Assembly (NCBI GenBank): GCA_004194705.1
Contig: SADC01000054.1
Coordinates: forward strand, 230,614-294,613
From: Ditylenchus dipsaci
Lineage: Eukaryota; Nematoda; Chromadorea; Rhabditida; Anguinidae
DNA: 64,000 nucleotides
Reading direction: 5' to 3'
The position numbers and the translations under genes are program-made. Positions 11,555 to 23,231 of the stretch are shown one piece after another. Position 1 is the stretch's first letter; each line of letters starts with the position of its first letter. The notes beneath the pieces are model-generated. The model saw only the letters and a list, made by a program, of their open reading frames with translations. It did not search any database and had not been told where the DNA came from.

Positions 11555-11990
11555 TTATGGAGAGGCAAAAATTGAGCGCCGAAAAACTTGCACGCCAATT
11601 TTTTTCTTTTAGTAAAAGAGGCGAAAAGTTGAATAATTTTTCAAAAAGTGATAGCGCCATCAGATAGCTCTGCCGTGTTAGTTTCTTTGGTAGTATAATT
11701 TTTAAAAAGTTGCTTACAAACTGTGCACGAAAAACTAAAAGTATGGAACAAATCAGAAAATGATCATTTTTTCTGATTTGTTTCATACTTTTTAGTTTTT
11801 GTGCCATATTTCGGAAGCATGTTTTAACAAATGATACCTTATAAGAAATAACTAGAATCTTAGGCTGCCTGATAGTGTCATCACTACTTTAAAAAATGAA
11901 TTATTTCAAAAAATTTTGCCTCTTTGACTAACAGAAACAGAAAAAGTTGGCGCGCAATTTTCCGGCGCGCAATTTTTTACCTCTCATAAC
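11555..11990. repeat. Foldback element at a splice donor
   Basis: Inverted repeat from TATGGAGAGGCAAAAATTG to AATTTTTTACCTCTCATAA, centred near 11768. A related copy lies at 51430-51660 in a trehalase intron. It begins a few bases past the third-exon donor of the DUF1647 gene on the minus strand. Confidence 0.7.
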
Positions 11991-11994
11991 TTAC

Positions 11995-12672
11995 TGCAAT
12001 AATTAATGTTTTCCAAGCAAAGTTGTACAAATTTTTGACATGCTCTGGATAATCTTCAAACGCAAATTTCACATACTCAACATTACACCAGCTCTTGACT
12101 TCCTCTGCCTGAAATTTAACTTTTTTCCAGCACTATTAAATTGATGCGCTCACACTAGCTTGGCTCAAACCCAGGTCATAGAAAATGACTGCCCCCGTTA
12201 AAGATTTTCTTTTGGACATCATTCACCAGACGTCTAGTCTCCAAAAAATGATTTTCAGATGCGTGTAACAAAGACTGGCTGCCAGGTGTCTATGTCAAAA
12301 TCATCGTCGAATATAGAGCTTTTGTTTACCATTTCCACAGAATTGCGGTCAAGTAAATTAAGCTTTTGAAGGTATTTCATCAAGCTGCAGTCGAACTTTT
12401 TCCGATGAGTGTCAGATTTTCAGTTTCAAAACAAGCCTGAAATAACAAAATCGCTGACAAAGCAGATTTTCCTGCTAGTTTGAAACTACCATTTCACCGT
12501 CACAATAGCAATTCTTTTTATTTTGCACTAATTCCCAATAGTTGATTGGTGGTGGGTTTGAAGTCACAATTACAAATATTAATAAAGTTGACAGAGCAAG
12601 TACTAATACCAGTAAAAATATTGAAGTTAACGACAAAAAAGTTTTCTTCCGCAACTTGCGATTACGCAACAT
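11995..12672 (-). CDS. DUF1647-type type II membrane protein, 3' part not found
   Basis: Exons on the minus strand are 12672-12490, 12436-12154 and 12108-11995, joined in phase 0. Exon 1 encodes a short basic cytosolic tail and a hydrophobic anchor (about residues 12-37), as in Golgi type II proteins. Exons 2-3 encode a lumenal domain with [15 protein letters not shown] and a CNVEYVKF...YPEHVKNL...WKTLIIA series typical of the nematode-expanded DUF1647 (PF07801) family. Family biochemistry is not established; glycosyltransferase-like folding is an inference. Exon 2 has three single-base frame breaks (A run near 12400, C near 12260, G run near 12200). Downstream exons are not recognised: a foldback follows the third donor, and the short conserved-looking frame at 11461-11555 could not be joined. 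Confidence 0.62.
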
Positions 12673-14004
12673 GCAAGTAACAGTTTATAAATTTTAAAGT
12701 GAAATAGTTAACAAAATAAATATTAGTTGATTAAGCATAAAATTGCTTAAAAAGTGAAGAAATTTAGTTGTTCGCTTTGTTCCTTGTAGCATTTTCTTAT
12801 TTGTGCAATGAGTCTTTTTGTGTTTACATAGCTCATTTCCACATTGATTTTTTGTCTATTCAATTGGCGAAAATCATATGGACATGAAATACTATTAATG
12901 TTAAGAAAGTGAATTATTTGCACCTTTTAACCAATTCCTTCACTATGCAGTCGAAATCTTTACAGTCGAAATTTAGCGACACTGTTCAATAAAAAACCTT
13001 TTCTATAACTATTATACATCGTTTAATACATGTATAATAATACATTGTAGGAAATTTGTGTATCAAAGGGACATGCGATTAAGAAACATCCCAAAAATAT
13101 GAATACAGTCAACCCCCTCTATAACGGAATCGTAATATTTACAGCCGAAACTTTGGTAGTCGGTGCTGTGAACCGGTGCCATAATTCTAAGATTTACAAC
13201 ACTTATGATAGCACACGTTCTAAATACCAATGTGTAGCCACGATGTTGAACTTTTTCTTGTGTTATTATAAAGATAGAAAGCACCATCTCAGAACTAAGC
13301 TACAAAAAATATTCCAGTTCTACCCTTATCGTGGTTTTTTGAAGACTTCGAAGCCGATCTCCTAATTTTAAGTAACGTGGTAAAAGCTGTAGCACTCGAT
13401 TATAGAGGTCTCGGGGTAATTTTCAAAAAAATATCAATAAGGTCTTTGAAAAAAGTCTTTATTAAAGACCATCGCTGTTGATGACAATGGTAATTTGAGT
13501 TTTTGAATTGGCGGGGGGCAGCCAAAAATACGGAAAATGTTTTTTTGGATTATTTTTTTATTCGCATTTGAAATTTATGTATCAGACGAGGCCAATCTAG
13601 TATCAGCCACAACAATTTATTGCTCAATGAAAGGCGGCGAAGTCGTCCGACCGGGCATGGTAGAGCAACGTTGGGCACGACTAGAAGATGTTTCTCAGTT
13701 TTGGGAAAATTTCAAATGCAGATAAAAAAAATTCGAAAAACATTTTCAAAATAAAAGAGTTGTCATCCGCCAATTCGAAATTGTCATTGTCGCCAACGGC
13801 GATGGTCTTTTAAAATGTAAAAATTATTTGCATGCTATCTTGGTCAAGCAAATATTTGTAAAATAATTTATCCCTATATATTTTTGACGATTAAAAGTTG
13901 ACAATCATTTCAAATATTTGATTTGGATTTATTGTTTTATCAATGTAATGTGGTTTCGATAACTCATCACTTGGATTGTCCACTACCCAATAAGGCATTT
14001 TGTA
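12673..14004. other. Intergenic, repeats only
   Basis: Holds a pogo-type MITE end at 13103 and an inverted repeat at 13462-13813 (TTAAAGACCATCGCTGTTG...CGGCGATGGTCTTTTAA). No exon with conserved protein sequence was seen. Confidence 0.6.
13462..13813. repeat. TTAAAG-type foldback
   Basis: TIR TTAAAGACCATCGCTGTTG with complement near 13800. It belongs to the family whose ends read TTAAAGG(A/G)CCATG or TTAAAGGGGCATG; see also 15969, 18604, 26452, 47813, 56092 and 58765. Confidence 0.65.
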
Positions 14005-15488
14005 CTAAATATGTTTAGTGTAATATTTATTCAAGGGCCTAAAAACAACCTTGCGTGCAGATAGTTTTTCCCAGTCGAGATCTTTCAAAAATGGGTGGTC
14101 TCTCACATGTTTTCCATTAGATCCAAGACGTCGGGCAGGGTTATGTTCAAGCAGCTCTGTAATAAAGTCCCTTCCAGTTTTAGAGGCATTGTTCACAACT
14201 TTAGCATTGGAATGAAAAATCTTCTTGACAAACTTAACAAAATATTTTTAGAAATTTTGCTGTCATTTAAGTCAAATCAACCTGTTCGTCTTTTATATTT
14301 CCCAAGGTTTGTCTATTGTTTGTTGTTGTGTGTGGTATCAAACTAAAAGGTGTATATCCGTAGAAAAGAACAAAAGTTACAAACACCTAGGCTCCACCAA
14401 TCGACACTTTTATCGTGAGGCTACAGAATCAATAATGTTGTGACAAGAAAATATATAATTAAGAAGCAACCTGGTTTTTGAGAATTTCAGGAGCAACATA
14501 GTGCGGGCTACCTACCGATGAAGTGTCTTTCTCTGTTCCATCGAAAATTTTAGAAAGACCAAAGTCCGTCAACTGAAAAACTGAGAAAAGCTGGTTAACG
14601 TGGTACTAGCCGATAGGTATATTTTGAAAGGTGAAATCAAAAAAATATTTTGACTAAACTCCGGAAAAAAGTAATCAAATTGTGAAAGAGCATCGGTGGC
14701 TGAAGGCCTGTTCACAATGGTGGCATTAAAGGAGGGAGGTAAAGTTACTCAGGTTTGAAAAAGTGGCCTCGCTAGTTACTCAAGCGTTTGCGTTTTTTGT
14801 CCCAAAGTGGTGTTGCAGGTTCGATCCCACGTGGTGACATGCTATTTATTTTGACTTGTTTGACCAGTTTCACAAGTAATTATACTTTTTTGTCGCCAGA
14901 TTCGGAAAACAGCAACCCAAATTACTCTAGAACTGGTCAAACAAGCCAAAATAAATAGCATGTCACCACGTGGGATCAAACCTGTAACACCGTTTTGTGG
15001 CAAAAAAACGCAAACGCTTACGAACTGCGCCGTGGCTATAATGGCATAGCAGCGGCGCAGTGTAAAAATCAGGTGTCGGTTCTATTCTGTTGGAAGCATT
15101 ATTTTTCTCGACTGTTGCTAAATTCCGCCACCTTTTTGTTTGCATTCGCTGGTGCACACCTTTCAAAGTATTCTCATCGTCGACGGTCATGTCCCTTTCA
15201 TGAAACCACTTAAAATGTTTAAAAAAACCGAAACACCAAAGAAAATAGTTTGAAAATAAAATTTTACTTGAAGGTGTCCATCCTCAGTTACAAGCACATT
15301 TTCGGGTTTAATATCTCGGTGTCCAATATTGTGTGCGTGCAAATGTTCTATGGCTAATACTAGTTCTGCAACATACAACTGAACATCACTTTCTTTAAAT
15401 AATTTTTTGAGTGGGACATAGACTTTATCAAATGATAAAGTTCTCCGCCTTTCACTAATTCCAAGATAATGTAAATGTTTTCTTCATC
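14005..15488 (-). CDS. AGC-type Ser/Thr protein kinase, C-terminal two thirds
   Basis: Exons on the minus strand are 15488-15268, 14572-14471, 14420-14282 and 14232-14005. In order they encode the hinge ([17 protein letters not shown]), the catalytic loop [11 protein letters not shown] ([10 protein letters not shown]), APE ([10 protein letters not shown]), [11 protein letters not shown], and an AGC-like tail ([24 protein letters not shown]). All catalytic motifs of this half are intact, so an active kinase near the S6K/RSK/SGK group is likely. Frame breaks occur near 15430 and at least once in 14282-14420. The usual FxxF hydrophobic motif after FRPLN is not seen before the stop. The N-lobe is not certain: it may be the exon at 16960-17188. 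The first intron carries a tRNA-like foldback. Confidence 0.72.
14780..15040. repeat. Foldback with tRNA-like arms
   Basis: Both arms carry GCAGGTTCGATCCCACGTGG or its complement (B-box/T-arm-like) plus TGACATGCTATTTATTTTG. Pairing extends about 90 bp per arm. It is inserted in a kinase intron. Confidence 0.75.
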
Positions 15489-15968
15489 CTAAATTTCAGT
15501 TTTCCAGTAAAAAGTGAACGATTTCACTAAAAAGGTTTCAAACCCAGTCTAAAGCCTCCATATCAACAGTGAATTTAGAATTTATAGTGGTTAATACACT
15601 TATTTCCGTCTGCAAATGGTTGAGACTGTCACTTCCTCCATCAATTATTTTTTACGTTCAAAGTTTTCATGGCAAACAAATTATTTGTTCTTTTTTGCTG
15701 AACTTTTGTAACCATACCAAATTTTCCTTGACCCAAAGCTGGCTGCTTAGGAAACTGTATATAATGAGACAATCGGTCAGCTCCTTTTGCCTGAACACTT
15801 TTATTTTAGGCAGCAGTACACTATACCGCCTAGCTCGAAAATGCCGGAAATCGTATTTTTTACGTTTAGCCCTAAAAACTGGCAGAAAGGTGTTTTTAAG
15901 GAGCGGCCAACATTTTTGAAAAAAAATTCACAAAAGATTTAACTTTTTGACTTGGGATACCGAGGTCA

Positions 15969-16307
15969 TTTAAAGGACCATAGCCGTCGCCGACAACGAG
16001 AATTTCACACGTTTGGAATGCGCGCGGGACACCACTTTTATTTTTGTTGTTTTTTCAAATGAAGTTGCTCGCATTAGAATAGGAGAGATACAAACAAGTT
16101 ACTTGTTAGTGCGGTGGTAAAGCGCATCAACCGGTCTAAATTGTTAGTGGGTTCGATCGCCAATGCCGGCTTTGCCTTTTAGATAATTTCATTACTAGTT
16201 TACTAAAAATATTCCTGAATATTTTCGCAATAATCGTAGTGTCCCGCGCGCATTCAAACGTATGAAATTCTCGTTGTCGGCAACGGCCTTGGTCCTTTAA
16301 CCATGTT
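15969..16307. repeat. TTAAAGGACCAT foldback carrying a tRNA-like core
   Basis: Arms TTTAAAGGACCATAGCCGTC and GACAACGAGAATTTCA pair with their complements near 16270-16307. Only in the central loop (16110-16170) is there an A-box-like TTAGTGCGGTGGTAAAGCGC followed by a B-box-like GGGTTCGATCGCC at roughly tRNA spacing. No paired acceptor stem was found, so it looks like a tRNA-derived SINE head or tRNA pseudogene. Confidence 0.7.
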
Positions 16308-16483
16308 TGGGTATATGGATAGTCAAATGCATTTTCGTTAAGAGTCTTTATCTAACCATTCAAGCCTCTTCGGGCTTGCCTAAGCCGTTTCGAATCCTGA
16401 AAAAATAACAGATAGGACCAAGGTAAAGCACCCTCCACCCATTGAGTAGGGCCGAGTTTTTCATGCGAATGGCCTTATTTTAC

Positions 16484-16687
16484 GGCTGCATGACGTTTGC
16501 TCAAACGACAGTTGCTCAAAGTACTAATTGCTCAAACGACACTTTCTCAAACGACACAACGCCAAAAAGAACGCCAAAAACGCAAAACGCCAAAAAGTAA
16601 ATTGATGAGCAAGTGTCGTTTTGAGCAATAGTCGTTTGAGAAACTATCATTTGAGCAAGTGTCGTTTTTAGCAAACGTTATGCAGCC
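16484..16687. mobile_element. hAT-like MITE made of iterated words
   Basis: Perfect 8-bp target duplication TATTTTAC (16476-16483 and 16688-16695). TIR GGCTGCATGACGTTTGC. The interior consists of repeats of TTGCTCAAACGACA in both orientations. An 8-bp TSD is the mark of hAT-type insertion. Confidence 0.85.
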
Positions 16688-16859
16688 TATTTTACAGAAC
16701 CTTAATCTCCGATGACAAAAAGTCAAATTTTGGTAGATTTTTTTTTCGAAAATGCTTTGCCCGGCCTAAAAAAATTTGCACGTTTCAAAGGCTAAAACAT
16801 GATTAAAAACTTACACGGAATTTGCTTGTAAATTTATTTCTAAGACTTATCAATGTGTG

Positions 16860-17188
16860 ATCTATTTTCCAGGAAGCGTTATCCATTACTATATAAATAT
16901 TATCATGATCCTAAAAACCATTTTTGATTTTAAAAACTAATTTTGCCAAACCCAAAGTAATGTGCGCATGCGAGAAACTGATAGAGCACCTATTTCAGTC
17001 TTTGCTTCTGTTATGCCTTTCATTTTAAAATTAATAATGGTTTTGATGCTTATGACTTTCATAACCATTATTACAGATGAGTCGGAAAGAAAATTTACTT
17101 CCACCACTTCTATAACGCCTAATATTCCTCCATTTCGTTGGTCTATTATTGCTTTGTTTGGGTTTCTTTCCAAACTACGGAGCTGCAT
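16860..17188 (-). pseudogene. Kinase N-lobe and hinge exons, copy b
   Basis: The minus-strand exon ending near 16955 encodes a kinase N-lobe strand with the VAIK-equivalent MVMKVISIKT and a helix-C-like segment (KTEIGALSVSR). After a 41-bp GT-AG intron, the exon near 16912 encodes a hinge strand, DHDNIYIVMDNASW. The hinge lacks the acidic/GG pattern of the kinase at 15488. It could be the N-lobe of that kinase, a mutually exclusive exon, or a dead duplicate. Confidence 0.5.
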
Positions 17189-17521
17189 GTTGGCCTTAAA
17201 ATAGGGTTAAATCAATATTTTATAATTTAGCTTCGAAGTCTAATACTAAAAGTCACAAACAATGTTTCACGTGTTAGCTTGTTTTTTAAAAGGTTCAGTT
17301 CACATTCTAATTGCCAAGAAGTAAGATCCATTATTACGTAAATGTAGTTGTCATTCTTAAAAAAACTTTATTGAAAATATATATTTTAATTTGGGATCAA
17401 GAGGATTATGAAACATTTTTAACCATTTTTTTCAACGCTAAATGGGACCTAAAAACTTTTTCAATTTAATAAAAACAAAATTGTATAAAAGTCACTATTA
17501 AAGTTCAAACTCGATTTAACA

Positions 17522-17787
17522 TACCGTATTCTCTCTAATAAAAGCTACAACCCCCTCCCCCACCGCTACCCCCCCCCTTCCTCAAAATCAAGTTTTTCAG
17601 CATTGTGTTTTTTGCTTATATATATAACTTCTCTCAAGCGAGTTACCACCTATTTTGTAGCTCATTTCACTGGCTTAAAAATTAGTGCTGACTTGCCCGT
17701 AAGCAGTCTTAAAAAAGTAGGTGAAAAGCGCAATGCCGTGAACACGAATTTGAATCAAGGGGGTATTATATTAAAGAGAATACGGTA
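17522..17787. mobile_element. TACCGTATTYYCTCTAATA-type MITE
   Basis: TIRs TACCGTATTCTCTCTAATA and TTAAAGAGAATACGGTA with TA at the ends. The family is abundant here: 22073-23125, 26113-26358, 40693-40930, 61538-62549, single ends at 28742 and 24862, and a truncated copy starting at 63978. Confidence 0.78.
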
Positions 17788-18027
17788 AATATATTTTCAT
17801 CATAAACCTAACAAGAAAAAGCCACAAACAAGAAAAGCCCCGTGCCCTATTGAAGAACCGTATATACCAAAAAATAGCCTTAACCAGGTTTGTTAATGGT
17901 CCGTAGGCCAAATATGGACGCTAATGGCTTATACCGAGATATTAAACTTTGAAAGTTGCAAAGTGTAGCAGTTATATCAAAATAAATAGACAAGTTATTA
18001 GTACGGCAAGGTGGTATGGGTGCGGAC

Positions 18028-18436
18028 TAGTGTTAGCCCGGAATTTTTATGAGTCAAAACCGGAATTCCCAAATATTTTTGGAATTTTTAAGTTTTTTTT
18101 GAAAATCCTTGGTGTCATTCAGCAGATTATTCAATAGTGTGTTAAATGAAATAAAAATACTGTGTAAATGGTTATTCATCTAAGAAATAATACCATTTGA
18201 AGGTGAAAATTCCGGTTTAATTTAGACCAGTATTCCGACCGGAAAATATACCGGAATTTTCACTTTTAAAAGGTATTATTTCTTTGGTAAACAATATTTT
18301 ACACAAAAAAATTTTTCCATCTAACGCAGAATTTCATATTGTGCTGAATGACACCAAAGATTTTCAATAATATTTCAAAATTACAAAAATGTTTGCGAAT
18401 TCCGGTTCTGACTCAAAAAAATTCCGGGCAACTCTA
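18028..18436. mobile_element. hAT-like MITE
   Basis: Perfect 8-bp target duplication GTGCGGAC (18020-18027 and 18437-18444). TIR TAGTGTTAGCCCGGAATTTT. The arms pair over most of the 409 bp and contain repeated CCGGAATTT words. It is inserted between duplicated kinase exons. Confidence 0.88.
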
Positions 18437-18603
18437 GTGCGGACTCTATTTTTAATGTCGCAGGTTCGGTCCTAAAAAATAAATATTAAAGAAATTTAAA
18501 AATAGTCAAGTTTTTCTGACACACCCTGTAGTAACAAAAATTGTTACAATTTTTTCTCCAATACCGATTCTATGATATCTGGTTCAAACTAAAAATTTGC
18601 ATT

Positions 18604-18856
18604 TTAAAGGAGCATGGCCGTGCGTTTCAAAAAGTTAAGGTAGGGCGAAATCGCTGGTGGGGACCAGCAACTTTTTTCGAACCGTTCCATTTTCACTCAT
18701 TTTGCGTCAAATCTGATATTGATGACCTTATGCTACTTTTAAAAACCAGGCAGAAAACTAAAAAAGTCTAGACGATAACGAATGTAAAAAACTTGTTGAG
18801 AGCGAAAAAAATGGTTGTCCCCTTTTCTCCGTGTAACGCACGGGCATGCCCCTTTA
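18604..18856. repeat. TTAAAG-type foldback
   Basis: Ends TTAAAGGAGCATGGCCGTGCG and CGCACGGGCATGCCCCTTTAA are complementary. Same family as 15969 and 56092. A diverged relative lies at 19794-20024. Confidence 0.65.
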
Positions 18857-19436
18857 ACATTTTATAAGATTAATAAGCAAAATAAACAGACCCAAATTAT
18901 AGTTTTTATGCGAATAGCAGAAGGTGCGGATATTTCAGCCATTGTCTCCAATATACCATTCATTTTATTTTCAGTAACCTTTTTGATATTTATTATTTTC
19001 AAAGCCATCTCTGTAGATATGTCTTCAGAATTGTAAGTAACTTTTTCTATTTTATTAAGCCTAACATTTCATGAATTTTATCAGCAAGTTTTTCATTTTA
19101 GTATATCTTTTAAAATCATCTAGCTCTCTATTATCCTAAATTAAATATACTTACAACTCAGCTTTCTATTTTCACAAGTTTAAATAACAAACAAGATTTT
19201 CATGCATTAATCGATCTTTTAGAGAAGTCAAACTGTGTTTTCAAATATTCTAAAAAATCTATGCTAGGTCGCACAATCAAATGCAGTGGAGTCTGCGAAG
19301 AAGTTCGTACGACTAGACCAGGTCCGACAAGAAACGAGACTCTGCTTCACTCCAAATATGAACAGCTTCATGGTAAATAAGAGGGTAGTAAGGCACAGTC
19401 ACCTAAAAATAGCCAATCTGTTTTTTTATTTTGAAA

Positions 19437-21094
19437 TTAAAAAACTACATTTTTAAAAGTGTTTTTGTTCGGGTCTATCACTTCAAAATATTTCCCATCA
19501 TAAAACGCCTGAAACCATTCATGATTTTGTAAGTTCGCAATATTGTTTGGACGTTGATTTGGATCGGCTGTTAACAGTAATTCAATGAAGTCTTTAGCCC
19601 TTTTGGAAATATAATATCTTTTGTACACAGGAAAGAACATCTAAACATTAAAAAAAGGATTTCACAATTTTTAAAATTTTTTAATTTTTTTTTATTAATT
19701 TTTAATTTTTGTTGCTGTGCAGTAATTTAAGCTATTTCTAGAGTATAACTATTTTTTAGAAATTTGGGAAATGGTATTTTCTCGTGCAGTTACTCAAAGG
19801 GACATACCTGCGGGTTACACTGCAATTAAGGCAGGACTAGCAATTTTTTCCTGTCTTGACTTTTTTCTATAATCTTTCTACCTAATTTTCTGCATATTTT
19901 TTAAAAGTAGGATAAGGTCATAAACATCAGATTTGAGTTGAAACCAGTGAATACAAGAACGATTTTTATAAAATTGCTGGTCCCCGCCTTAATTTACAGT
20001 GTAACGCGCTGGTATGCCCCTTTAACATTGTTTTTTATTTACTTAATTCTATTAAAGGCTCCCACAGACTCCACCGAAACAAACAGAAATTGTTTAGTTA
20101 AGAAATATTTTATTTATTTTTTTGAAAATTTTTGTGCTCAAAATGATCGCTAGGAGTTTGTGCTCATTTTGGTTATAAGAAATTTCAAGAAAAAAATAAA
20201 AAAATTGGAAAATAAAATCAATTAAAGTGGTGTTTCGGTGGATTTCAACCGAAACATACCGAAACACCACTTTCATTGATTTTATTTTCCAACTTTTTAA
20301 TTTTTTTCTTGAAAGTTCTTATAACCAAAATGAGCACAAACTCCTAGCGATCATTTTGAGCACAAAACTTTTCAGAAAAATAAATAAAATATATCTCAAC
20401 TAAACCAATTTCTGTTTGTTTCGGTAGACGTGTTTCAGTGGAGTCTGTGGGAGCCTTAATAGGAACAAAATAATTTCATATTTATTTTTTTTTAAACCAA
20501 ACCTTGCCATTGACAATATTACTTCCATTCAAAATATTTCGCTCTAAAGTTGTCGTGGAAGTATTCGAATTGCTATGAGAAGGTACATAAAAGGTGTATG
20601 GCCAAAAAGAAGGAAATAAGCTAGAATTCCGAGTGCCCAAATATCTGCCTTCTTACTGCTTCGGACATTAGAATCATCATTGTTTTTAAAAAATGAAGAA
20701 ACTTTCTTAAAAGATTTCGAAAACATCTTTTTGAACATGGATTTATTGTGTATAATTTCAGGTGCCATATACTCAACTGATACATCATCAAGCTCCTGAT
20801 CATTTCGTTTTATACCTAGCTAAATCCAGAATTTTACGCTTTGTATGTAAGTAAAAATGAAAATACTTGAATGTGACCACTATGCGTAAGGAAAATATTC
20901 TCAGGGCAGATATTTCGATGGACAACATGCATTGCATCAAGATGTCTAATAGCTTGCAGTAATTCAGCTATATAAAAGCGAACAGCCGCTTCATCAAAAA
21001 GACCCTGATCATTTTCATGACGAATTTTCCTGTCCTTTGTTTGAAGTTTTGCAAGTTTTTCGATACTTATTAATTTTTCTGCTTCATTGGAATA
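19437..21094 (-). CDS. Probable pseudokinase, AGC/CAMK-like, C-terminal half
   Basis: Exons on the minus strand are 21094-20867, 20819 to about 20506, and 19640-19437 (stop). The catalytic loop reads HRNICPEN where active kinases have HRDxKxxN, so the proton-accepting Asp is Asn. No DFG is found after GHIQ: the next exon either lacks it or reads KILDLARYK. Later motifs are present: VEYMAPEII, KADIWALGILAYFLLFGHTPF (with a Lys/Ser-rich insert of about 30 residues before it), and AKDFIELLLTADPNQRP. One frame break lies near 20585. The N-lobe upstream of 21094 was not found. It may be a genuine pseudokinase or a decayed duplicate of its neighbour. A 410-bp palindrome sits in the intron before the last exon. 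Confidence 0.6.
20051..20460. repeat. 410-bp near-perfect palindrome
   Basis: Arms from ATTAAAGGCTCCCACAGACT to AGTCTGTGGGAGCCTTAAT pair almost completely, with a short centre near 20245-20258 rich in CCGAAACA. It lies inside a kinase-gene intron. No coding content. Confidence 0.85.
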
Positions 21095-21840
21095 CTAAAA
21101 ACAATATGAATTAATTATCGGCGCTAGTGTCATATTAATATTAACAATATTAATATTAAATATTAATATTGTATATTAGCGTTACCAACCCCCCCCCCTC
21201 CCCTCGTAAACCGCTAGTGTCGTATACATCCCCCCTTCCCACAATAATTTTTACTTACGCTTAAGCTCGTAGGCTTAGATTTAGACAAAGGGACTGGCCA
21301 TTACTAATAAGGCCTTTTGCATAACTTTTTTTGAAACCCCCTTAAAAACTACTAAAAACAAAGGTGGGCAGGCGCCTATCGGCGTCTATACAGACATTTT
21401 TGCAACAGACAATACCTGATAATCGTATGGCTTTATAATAATAGGTATTTCCCTATAAGAATGGCCGTCCATGACCCTTTTTTGGCCTCTCAATCAAAAG
21501 TGTGACGGAGCTTCCTCCCCACCGTCCCAAATACTATATAGAGATTGAGACCTGGTTTACAAAAAAGGGCAGATTCAGACAAATAAAATATGACCGCGTT
21601 TTTCGCCCCACCCTGGATAGTTCAGTAATTTTTTCTAATAAATCTTACATCTTGCACATCTATTTTTGTTTCATTATTATACAGTCTCTCCACGCTGATT
21701 ATTACATCTCCATTAGCGCTTCTTTCTAAAGAATGGTTATTTATCTATCGTGTTAATAATAATTTGTTATAGCTGCGAAATTTGGACTATTTTAAACGTT
21801 TTTATATAAAAATAGTAGACTAGCTGCTATTTAATATTCA

Positions 21841-23231
21841 CAAGGTGTCTCAAGAAATCTGGACACTTTAAACGCCCATAATTTTTTTCATAGGCCGGTT
21901 TTTGAAATCCTGTAAATTTACATAGACTCAGAATTCAATAAGAATTGCTTCGGTCAAAAACACAATTTTTTCTTGGTCCACCCTGTGTTTTGGACCTTTT
22001 CTATCCAAAGGTCATCACAGACCAGGACCCAAACTACAGGGGAACCAAGCAAAAATCGTGCTTTTGATATTATACCGTATTTCCTCTAATAAGGCGGCCG
22101 GCCGCCTTATTTTTCAACCTACCTCCAGCAGGCTGCCTTATTAGAGCAGGCCGCCTTATTGGAGCAGGCCGCCTTATATTTCAAACATCCTTTCATCAAA
22201 ATTTATTTAAATTTCTCGGCGCTACCGGAGTATACCCCCCCCCCCAAATGAAATTTTTTTTAAAGTGTTTCCAAACACCCTATATCGACCTAAAATTGCC
22301 TCAGAAGCTCGAAAAAGGCATTATTTTTGTGTTTTAGTCAATAAAAAATTGAGTTTTGGGACCACCCAAATATACCTATTTTGACCATTTTGAAGGATTT
22401 AGGTCTGTATTTGGGTGGAAATGGACCAAAAAGGTGCCAATATCTAACAAAAAGGAAGATGTTGAACATAGTTTTGTTGACTGGGGCCTACCGCATAAAT
22501 AAACTCTGGTATGCATACATTTTTATGCATCCAGAGTCACTTTCGAGCGATTTGTGTCTAAGGTATGTGGGTGTGCGCATTCTCAACTCCAAGCCCCCAA
22601 GCCCCCTGCGCCCCCGAAGGGGGCGCAGGGGGCTTGAGAGTTAGAGATGCGCGCACTCACTTTCCTTAGACATAATTCCGAGAAGACTCTTGAACAAAAG
22701 TGCATTTAGCGACTATTTTTGCCCAGCTCCAGTGACCAAAACATGCCAAAACAGGCAAATGGTCGAAATTTCAAAATGTCCAAAACTCAATTTTTTATTA
22801 ACCAGAACTCAAAAATAATGTCTTTTTCGAACTCCCGAGGCAATTGGGTCGATATAGGGTGTTAAAAAACACTTTAAAAAAAATTTCATTTGGGAGGGGG
22901 TATACTCCGGTAGGGTCAAATTCTCTAACAACAAATTTTGAACTAAGAGGTAATAACAACAATCATAACAATGAATGATAAACAATCATAGACTAGGATG
23001 TGACCAATTTCAATCAAAAAGTATGAAAATTAGGATTCGGCGCATTTAAAACAATTTTGAATATGAATAAAATTTTTAGGGGCTGCCTTATTAGAGCAGG
23101 CCGCCTTATTAGAGGAAATACGGTATACCGAAAAAGTTCTTATCGAATTCTGAGTCTATCTAAATTTACACAACTTCAAAAAAACGGCGCATAAAAAAGG
23201 TTATGAGCGTTCACATTCCTTGAAGCCTCCT
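21841..23231. repeat. Nested foldback, element within element
   Basis: Outer arms (GGTGTCTCAAG...GACTCAGAATTC) pair with 23140-23231. Inside them, the MITE TIR TACCGTATTTCCTCTAATAA (22073) pairs with 23125. The innermost arms meet at a GC-rich hairpin near 22605-22635 (CCCCCTGCGCCC/GGGGGCGCAGGGGG). Confidence 0.75.

Larger units (their letters stand above)
17275..19040 (-). pseudogene. Kinase N-lobe and hinge exons, copy a
   Basis: At 18885-19040 (minus) an exon encodes EMALKIINIKKV (VAIK-like Lys) followed by a helix-C-like segment (TMAEISAPSAIR). At about 17275-17340 an exon encodes a hinge, NYIYVIMDLTSWQLECEL. Both resemble copy b, so the pair was duplicated. Repeats, including a hAT element at 18028-18436, separate the two exons. 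No catalytic loop follows before copy b. Confidence 0.45.

Noticed and set aside
11461..11555. Plus-strand exon with DFDLHCDQRVTQLLLF
   Set aside because: Looks protein-like but has no joinable neighbour exon and is open on both strands; left unassigned.
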